Source: Ryuthela nishihirai (taxonomy: Eukaryota > Arthropoda > Arachnida > Araneae > Heptathelidae). Taken from it: a stretch of DNA of 64,000 nucleotides. Shown here piece by piece: positions 57,204 to 64,000 of the stretch (its first letter is position 1; each line of letters starts with the position of its first letter). The DNA is taken from NCBI GenBank assembly GCA_038380435.1, contig JAWZYU010000034.1, forward strand, positions 24,841,404-24,905,403. The letters run 5' to 3'. The position numbers and the translations under genes are program-made. A model generated the notes under the pieces. That model saw only the letters and a program-made list of their open reading frames with translations, did not search any database and was not told the DNA's origin.

Positions 57204-57912
57204 AAATCCTTAAAATCACGGCTTCCTCGTCCCACACCGAAAACCTCCATTTTTGCTTCTCCCAACAAATTGTCACGTAAATGACGACATTACTGCCTCT
57301 TACGAACATCTCCATCGCCTTCGCGGTTTCTCCATCGACTCCTCCTCCTCTTCCTTCTCTTTCACGTGCAGCATCACTTCGACGACGATGCCGGAGTGAC
57401 GGATCACTTTCGGCATCTCTCCTCCAATGAACCCTCTCGCAATTTGTATTCCTGACCATCCACTCCGAAATCATTCTGTGCAAATGTTTTTACAATTCCG
57501 ATCCCTTGCTTACACGCGCGGGCGTCTGTCGCATCCTCCCGGAGCCTCTTTCATTAGCCTGCCGAGGAGATAATTAAGAGGAAGATCAATAGACGTCACC
57601 CCTGCCCACCCTTTCCCGTCTCCTGCCGATAGCTTTCGGGACTCGCTTCCGCCAGTTACGGACAGATAAGGGAATTATGGGTACAGAGCATGACGAGGTC
57701 TGCTGCACGGACTTCTTTTTTTCTCCTCTGCTCCGCCGACTGCGGAGACAAGTAAACGACCTCGCAGAGTGAACCTGGAGGAAATTATTGCGCTCAGTAA
57801 GACATAAAAAAAGGCGCACCATTCAGACTCAGAAAAATCGATTCGTCTCTTTTTTTTCACGTGTTAGCCTCATATATATGTGATTTTTCGTTCTGTGTTA
57901 TGTTTGGATGCG
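57204..57912. other. Unique, GC-richer sequence
   Basis: About 700 bp with higher GC than the surroundings. Reverse frames of 99 codons (57184-57483, running out of the SINE) and 78 codons carry Arg/Glu-rich stretches but no domain. Possible exon or promoter region; unassigned. Confidence 0.4.
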
Positions 57913-59163
57913 TGATCAGAGTGGGTTGGGTTGTTTTACCTCTGAGCGGCACTTTTTTGCACACCATGGACTAAATGGTCAGGTCATATGGACCCCGAAG
58001 GCTCAGAGAAGGTTGGGGGAGGAGACCCACTGGAACAGCTGTTGGGAGACAGATGGTAGCCTCCCGTCAAGGCCACCCAGCGTGTTCTTTAACGTTGGGT
58101 TGTTTTACCTCTGAGCGGCACTTTTTTGCACACCATGGGCTAAATGACCAGGTCATATGGATCCCGAAGGCTCAGAGAAGGTTGAGGGAGGGGACCCACT
58201 GGAACAGCTGTTGGGAGACAGATGGTAGCCTCCCGTCAAGGCCATCCAGCGTGTTCTTTAACGTTGGGTTGTTTTACCTCTGAGCGGCACTTTTTTGCAC
58301 ACCATGGACTAAATGGCCAGCTCACATGGACCCCGAATGCTCAGAGAAGGTTGGGGAAGGGGACCCACTGGAACAGCTGTTGGGAGACAGATGGTAGCCT
58401 CCCGTCAAGGCCATCCAGCGTGTTCTTTAACGTTGGGTTGTTTTACCTCTGAGCGGCACTTTTTTGCACACCATGGGCTAAATGGCCAGCTCACATGGAC
58501 CCCGAATGCTCAGAGAAGGTTGGGGAAGGGGACCCACTGGAACAGCTGTTGGGAGACAGATGGTAGCCTCCCGTCAAGGCCATCCAGCGTGTTCTTTAAC
58601 GTTGGGTTGTTTTACCTCTGAGCGGCACTTTTTTGCACACCATGGACTAAATGGCCAGCTCACATGGACCCCGAATGCTCAGAGAAGGTTGGGGAAGGGG
58701 ACCCACTGGAACAGCTGTTGGGAGACAGATGGTAGCCTCCCGTCAAGGCCATCCAGCGTGTTCTTTAACGTTGGGTTGTTTTACCTCTGAGCGGCACTTT
58801 TTTGCACACCATGGGCTAAATGGCCAGGTCACATGGACCCCGAAGGCTCAGAGAAGGTTGGGGGAGGGGGACCCACTGGAACAGCTGTTGGGAGACAGAT
58901 GGTAGCCTCCCGTCAAGGCCATCCAGCGTGTTCTTTAACGTGCACAGGGCATGGCTCTCCCACACACGGGGCCACGGCTTAACGTCCCATCCGACGGACG
59001 GCGGCCTTTTCAAGCCCATCGGTGTCCCCTACTGACCGTGGGAAGGGCGGGGAAATTTCCAGGAGATAAATCTCAACGCTGACCCAACTAGGACTCGAAC
59101 CTGGGAACTACAGATTACGAGCCTGGCGCGCTAACGACTGGCCACCCCCGCCCCATGATCAGA
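57913..59163 (-). mobile_element. SINE with six tandem 3' blocks and 8-bp TSD
   Basis: TGATCAGA occurs at 57913-57920 and 59156-59163. Junctions near 58085, 58253, 58423, 58592 and 58761 separate six blocks of 168-170 bp. Blocks 3, 4 and 5 share private changes (GCCAGCTCACATGG, CCGAATGCTCAG, GGTTGGGGAAGGGG) that blocks 1, 2 and 6 lack. Confidence 0.92.
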
Positions 59164-59472
59164 ATGAAACCTATGTTTGTGTTTGTAAGGTGTGGCCTTT
59201 TTGGTGACAATTATTGGAACTGCATGACATCCCTTTCTGTTCCATTATGAAGTGGGACTTTTTTTTGTCCTTCATCAGCTCAAATTGGTATTGTGACCTT
59301 TGATATTATGTTGACACATGTTTTTGATTGTAACATTTATGTTTTTATCTCTTGTAAGCAACTTTAATATCGATAGCGTTGATAAAAGCGATTCCATTCA
59401 GATCAGATTGAAGTGTTGCCAAATGAATAGGAACCTACAAACAATCACAAAACTTCGATACTTTATTCCAGT
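59164..59472. other. Unique sequence
   Basis: About 310 bp with nothing recognised. Confidence 0.35.
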
Positions 59473-59722
59473 GAGAAGCGCACCAGACTCCTAATCTGTA
59501 GTTCCCAGGTTCGAATCCTAATTGTACTAGAGATGGGTTTGGCTTAGGCGGTAAGAGGGCATGTTGGTCATCTGCAGCAACTGGGTTCGAGTCCCACATG
59601 AGCAGCGTTGAGATTTGTTTGCGCTAAACCCCCACTCTGCCCTCGTTGAGAAAAGGAACACCTACCTAAAAGGGTCGTCCATTGGATGAGACGATAAGTC
59701 GTGTCTTCGTGTGGCAGTTCAT
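59473..59722 (+). mobile_element. Old SINE with a different tRNA head
   Basis: Two heads follow each other. The first (59473-59528) is a decayed standard head with B box GGTTCGAATCC. The second (59529-59610) has its own A box (TGGCTTAGGCGG) and B box (GGTTCGAGTCC), but a different anticodon-arm region (GGGCATGTTGGTCATCTGC). It is joined to the normal AGCGTTGAGATTT link and a degraded body that stops at about 59715. Confidence 0.75.
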
Positions 59723-60782
59723 TGGTTGGTTGTTTTACCTCTGAGCGGCACTTTTTTGCACACCATGGGCTAAATGGCCAGGTCACATGGACCCCGAAGG
59801 CTCAGAGAAGGTTGGGGGAGGGGACCCACTGGAACAGCTGTTGGGAGACAGATGGTAGCCTCCCGTCAAAGCCATCCAGCGTGTTCTTTAACGTTGGGTT
59901 GTTTTACCTCTGAGCGGCACTTTTTTGCACACCATGGGCTAAATGGCCAGGTCACATGGACTCCGAAGGCTCAGAGAAGGTTGGGGGAGGGGACCCACTG
60001 GAACAGCTGTTGGGAGACAGATGGTAGCCTCCCGTCAAGGCCATCCAGCGTGTTCTTTAACGTTGGGTTGTTTTACCTCTGAGCGGCACTTTTTTGCACA
60101 CCATGGGCTAAATGGCCAGGTCACATGGACCCTGAAGGCTCAGAGAAGGTTGGGGGAGGGGACTCACTGGAAAAGCTGTTGGGAGACAGATGGTAGCCTC
60201 CCGTCAAGGCCATCCAGCGTGTTCTTTAACGTTGGGTTGTTTTACCTCTGAGCGGCACTTTTTTGCACACCATGGGCTAAATGGCCAGGTCACATGGACC
60301 CCGAAGGCTCAGAGAAGGTTGGGGGAGGGGACCAACTGGAACAGCTGTTGGGAGACAGATCGTAGCCTCCCGTCAAGGCCATCCAGCGTGTTCTTTAACG
60401 TTGGGTTGTTTTACCTCTGAGCGGCACTTTTTTGCACACCATGGGCTAAATGGCCAGGTCACATGGACCCCGAAGGCTCAGAGAAGGTTGGGGGAAGGGA
60501 CCCACTGGAACAGCTGTTGGGAGACAGATGGTAGCCTCCCGTCAAGGCCATCCAGCGTGTTCTTTAACGTGCACAGGGTATGGCTCTCCCACACACAGGG
60601 CCACGGCTTAACGTCCTATCCGACGGACGTCGGCCTTTCCAAGCACATCGGTGTCCCCTACTGACCGTGGGCAGGGTTGGTAGTTTTGCGGAGATAATGT
60701 CAACTCTGACCCAGATGGAACTCGAACCTGGGAACTGCAGATTACGAGCCTGGCGCGCTACCGACTGAGCCACCTCCGCCCC
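59723..60782 (-). mobile_element. SINE with five tandem 3' blocks
   Basis: Reverse copy. Junctions near 59885, 60053, 60223 and 60392 separate five blocks. The body begins near 60565 and the head ends at 60782. The tail is GGTTGGTTG. Confidence 0.92.
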
Positions 60783-60800
60783 AGAAAATTATACAATTAA

Positions 60801-60909
60801 GTGACACGAAGATTGCCAGATCACTAATTTCTGAAAAAATCGTTGCCAGATATTTTTTCTGAATTATGTAATCAACCATAGTGTTCGCATACTTTTTTGA
60901 GCGACTGTA
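60801..60909. mobile_element. Right half of a palindromic MITE
   Basis: Runs from GTGACACGAAG through one arm to GAGCGACTGTA at 60909. The left half is absent. Confidence 0.82.
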
Positions 60910-61300
60910 TAAGGCAAACCACCACACCAAATTTGAAACCTAGCGGTCAAACATCTGCGGAATTACGGGGAGCCGAAACTTCCTCCACCAATGACGTCAC
61001 GGCAGACTTACAAAAGACGCGTCTCCGCGCACCCTCTCAAGTATTATATATGTTTAATTTTTTTCGGCTCCGTTCCGGTTGCTAGCATTCTCAAAGGGTG
61101 GGTGGGGAGGGCATGACCTCCTTGCACCCCCGCCCCCCCAATATGCGACCCTTAGAGGTTATAATTTCCATCATACTAAAAAGATCAAAGAGGTCATTCA
61201 GAAAATAACGTTTGGGGTCGTTGAAAACAATCAAGTTTCACTTTCTGTTTACATAGTAAGGAAATACTATAAAGAGGAATTTACACCTCTCGTAATTGGG
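60910..61300. other. Unique sequence
   Basis: About 390 bp, with a C-rich stretch at 61120-61140. No gene recognised. Confidence 0.35.
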
Positions 61301-61663
61301 ACGAGGGTTGGCTCAGATGGAAGCGCGCCAGGTTTATAATCTGTAATTTCCAGGTTTGAATCCCACTCGGGTCGCTGCCAGAAAGGTTAGAAAGGCGACA
61401 CGTATGGGATTGAAAAGGTCACCGTCCGTCGGATGGGACGTAAAACCATAACATGTGCACGTTGAAAAAGTGTGTGCATGTTATAGCTTTACGTCCATTG
61501 AGTAGTCCGTACAACATGCCGGATGTCTTTGAGAGGATGTCTCCATCTATCTCCTAACATCTGACCATCTTCTATAACCTCCTCCGAATCCTTATGGTCC
61601 TTGTGACTTGTCCATTTAGCCCATTGTGTGTACAAAAGTGACTCAGAGTTAACACAACCCAAA
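61301..61663 (+). mobile_element. Old, diverged SINE copy
   Basis: A box (TGGCTCAGATGG), B box (GGTTTGAATCC) and the body words GTCCGTCGGATGGGACGT and ATGTGCACGTTGAAAA are still readable. Part of the body is duplicated or rearranged near 61460-61500, and the tail ends AACACAACCC at 61663. Confidence 0.75.
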
Positions 61664-61754
61664 AGTCCTCACACAATCAAATGCGAATCGCCACAGACTT
61701 ATCTCAAGTGAACAACCGACACGAAATCTAGGAGATCTCGAATTCGGAAACACG

Positions 61755-62817
61755 TACAGTCGCTCAAAAAAGTATCCGAACACTATGGTGGATTACGGAA
61801 TTCGGAAATAATATCCGGCAACGATTTTTTTTTTAGAAATTAGTGATCTGGCAACCTTCGTGTCACGTGACACGAAGGTAGCCAGATCACTAATTTTCAA
61901 AAAAATCGTTGCGAGATATTTTTTCTGAATTCTGTAATCAACCATAGTGTTCGGATATTTTTAAATATATATAATGCGTGTGAATATATAATGCAATGGA
62001 TATGGAGCGTACATATGTTACCGTTCACAGCAAACTGGAGTGGTTGCGGTTAATGTTCACAGCACATTGGATCGTGTGAGCTCACAAAAACCTGGATCGT
62101 GTGGGCCCACTCACAGAAATATTGAGCGTGTGCAGTTACCGTTCACAGCAAACTGGAGCGGTTGCGGTTAATGTTCACAGCACATTGGATCGTGTGAGCT
62201 CACAAAAACCTGGATCGTGTGGGCCCACTCACAGAAATATTGAGCGTGTGCAGTTATCGTTCACAGCAAACTGGAGCGGTTGCAGTTAATGTTCACAGCA
62301 CATTGGATCGTGTGAGCACACAAAGACCTGGATCGTGTGGGCCCACTCACAGAAATATTGAGCGTGTGCAGTTACCTTTCACAGCAAACTGGAGCGGTTG
62401 CGGTTAATGTTCACAGCACATTGGATCGTGTGGGCCCTCTCACAGAAATATAGAGCGTGTGCTGTTACCGTTCACAGCAAACTGGAGCGGTTGCGGTTAA
62501 TGTTCACAGCACATTGGATCGTGTGAGCACACAAAGACCTGGATCGTGTGGGCCCACTCACACAAATATTGAGTGTGTGCAGTTACCGTTCACAGCAAAC
62601 TGGAGCGTGTGCAGTAACTGCACACACTCCATTTTGCTGTGAACGGTAACTGGGGCGTGTACAGTTGCTGTACACGCTCCAGATATTTTTCCTGAATTCT
62701 GCAATCACGTGACAAAGGTTGCCAAATCGCTAATTTCTAAAAAAAAGTCGTTGGCAGATATTATTTCTGAATTCCGTAATCCACCATAGTGTTCGGATAC
62801 TTTTTAGAGCGACTGTA
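61755..62817. mobile_element. Long palindromic MITE with 118-bp internal repeats (reverse of 51741-52827)
   Basis: Outer ends TACAGTCGCT (61755) and GCGACTGTA (62817). In mirror order to the element at 51741, a short palindrome comes first (CACGTG near 61868). A TATATA-rich joint near 61960-61990 and about 4-5 copies of the 118-bp unit (about 62020-62580) follow, then the hairpins and the final arm. Same subfamily, opposite orientation. Confidence 0.88.
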
Positions 62818-64000
62818 AATGGCTTTCAACTCCTTTTGAAATATTCTATAGAATAGCATTTCTACTTGAAATGTAGAAGTAAAAAAATCGTATTCAGCTT
62901 GGTTCGCCAGTCAACAACACTTCCCATGCTTTTACGAATCGCAGACATTAAAAGAAATCGATTTTTTTCTTTCTTATATCCTTCCTTATTTTCGCCTGTA
63001 GTGATGTTTGGGCCAACATATCCATCACGCCCCCAAACAACACAACGGCATCCAATTGCATATTCTACCCTGTCCCTTCGCAAAATGCTCTTATCCATAA
63101 ACTCTTATTATGCCTTCAAAATATACATTTCTACATTACTGATACATCTCCATCTTCCAGCTTCCCATAGTCATGCATTTTCTTCCACAGGTGCATTGAT
63201 ACGTATCTGAGTCCAGGCGCACCGAGCCATTACGCGATAAAAACTGCACTCCCTACACTATCAGACGCACTGAACCTGCAACCATGTTTTTTAGCCACGA
63301 CCGTCATCCACCCAGCCACCTCCAACCTCTCTGCATCACGCGGAGGAGCTATCCACCCGCCGTCAACCCCCCCGGAGATATGAGCACGTGTTATCTGAAC
63401 CGTTGCCATTCGGAGGAGCAATCGATCGTGATCCTTCGTCTTCTCTACCTACTCTTGAGCCTCCAGGTGTGCATTGGAAGCGAAACGGAAACTTGTGGTT
63501 CACTCAGAGATGCTGGAGTTTTGGGGGTTGGAAGATGGGGATGGGGGGTATCGACGGTTACGTCTCGAGGCTTTTCCGCTTCTCAAATTATCATACGACT
63601 TTGCCGACAACATTGCGCAGATGTAAATTCTTTTCTTCGCGTGTTTATCTTCGTCAAGAAATCGGGCCCGCGTTGTTTTCCATAAGCAACGATGCCCAAA
63701 GTGATCTATGGATGAGAGAATGAATTGAGAATGTGGGAGGGTATGAGGTCTGTAGAGTGGGGGGGGGGGGGCTTTTATCATCTTCGTCTAGATTCCGTGT
63801 TGCGACTTCAATTGGTTGGTTGCAAAGATTCTCGGCTTAAAAAGAGAGCAGAATGGAAATCCCAAAAAAGAATTTAAGTTTTCTTTTTTCCGTTTTCGTT
63901 TCCTTTCTTGGAGGAAATATTCCGCCATTTTGTTTTCTTTGGCTCGCTCGCGCTCCACTCGTGGAGAAATGGTTACCAAAACTGATCTTCACCTGATGTC
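62818..64000. other. Unique region at the window end
   Basis: About 1.2 kb. 63000-63700 is GC-richer and holds overlapping forward frames of 111-133 codons (63284-63685, 63388-63723), none with a known motif. Could include an exon, but this is unproven. Confidence 0.4.

Noticed and set aside
19859..60664. Recurring frames such as MARSHGPRRLREGWG as a conserved protein family
   Set aside because: They lie in the SINE body and 3' block, occur in several frames and both orientations, and are similar only because the copies are young.
63284..63723. Host gene at the window end
   Set aside because: Overlapping frames of 111-133 codons in GC-richer DNA but no recognisable motif.

Overview
This window looks like nuclear DNA from an animal, probably an invertebrate. 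The evidence is many tRNA-headed SINEs with target-site duplications, palindromic Tc1/mariner-type elements flanked by TA, two dead non-LTR retrotransposon 3' ends, a broken Tc1-like transposase and long minisatellites. There are no operons, no ribosome-binding-site/ORF structure and no prokaryotic gene order. An arthropod is my best guess but the sequence does not settle it. I recognise no intact host protein-coding gene.

Layout. 1-4530: two SINE copies, an old SINE tail cluster, a SINE remnant and one palindromic element, followed by AT-rich unique DNA. 4531-13370: one roughly 8.8 kb minisatellite of about 310-320 copies of a 27-bp unit, with higher-order repeats, a small internal inversion and degenerate proto-units on both sides. 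13900-29400: SINEs and palindromic elements alternate with short unique stretches; a LINE fragment sits inside one palindromic element. 29383-30245: a second minisatellite with a 42-bp unit. 30300-35460: SINEs, including one whose last 50 bp is repeated ten times and a stack of SINEs inserted into SINEs. 35461-45488: unique DNA, four SINEs and a remnant, a Tc1-like transposase pseudogene and a second LINE fragment. 45489-64000: more SINEs with tandem 3' ends, long palindromic elements with 118-bp internal repeats, a second foldback element, a G-rich tandem repeat and unique DNA.

The main theme is tandem growth inside mobile elements. The dominant SINE has a tRNA-like head with A and B boxes, a central conserved body and a 3' block of about 169 bp that occurs 1 to 7 times head-to-tail in different copies. 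The palindromic element is also modular: a short form of about 220 bp folds on a CACGTG centre, and longer forms of 0.5-1.1 kb are built by adding hairpin modules and 118-bp repeats. The SINEs presumably borrow a LINE machinery and the palindromic elements a Tc1/mariner transposase, but no active enzyme for either is present here.

Open frames in the repeats (nine-residue periods in the 27-bp array, 14-residue periods in the 42-bp array, near-identical 60-130 residue frames in the SINEs) follow from repeat length and copy similarity and should not be read as proteins.
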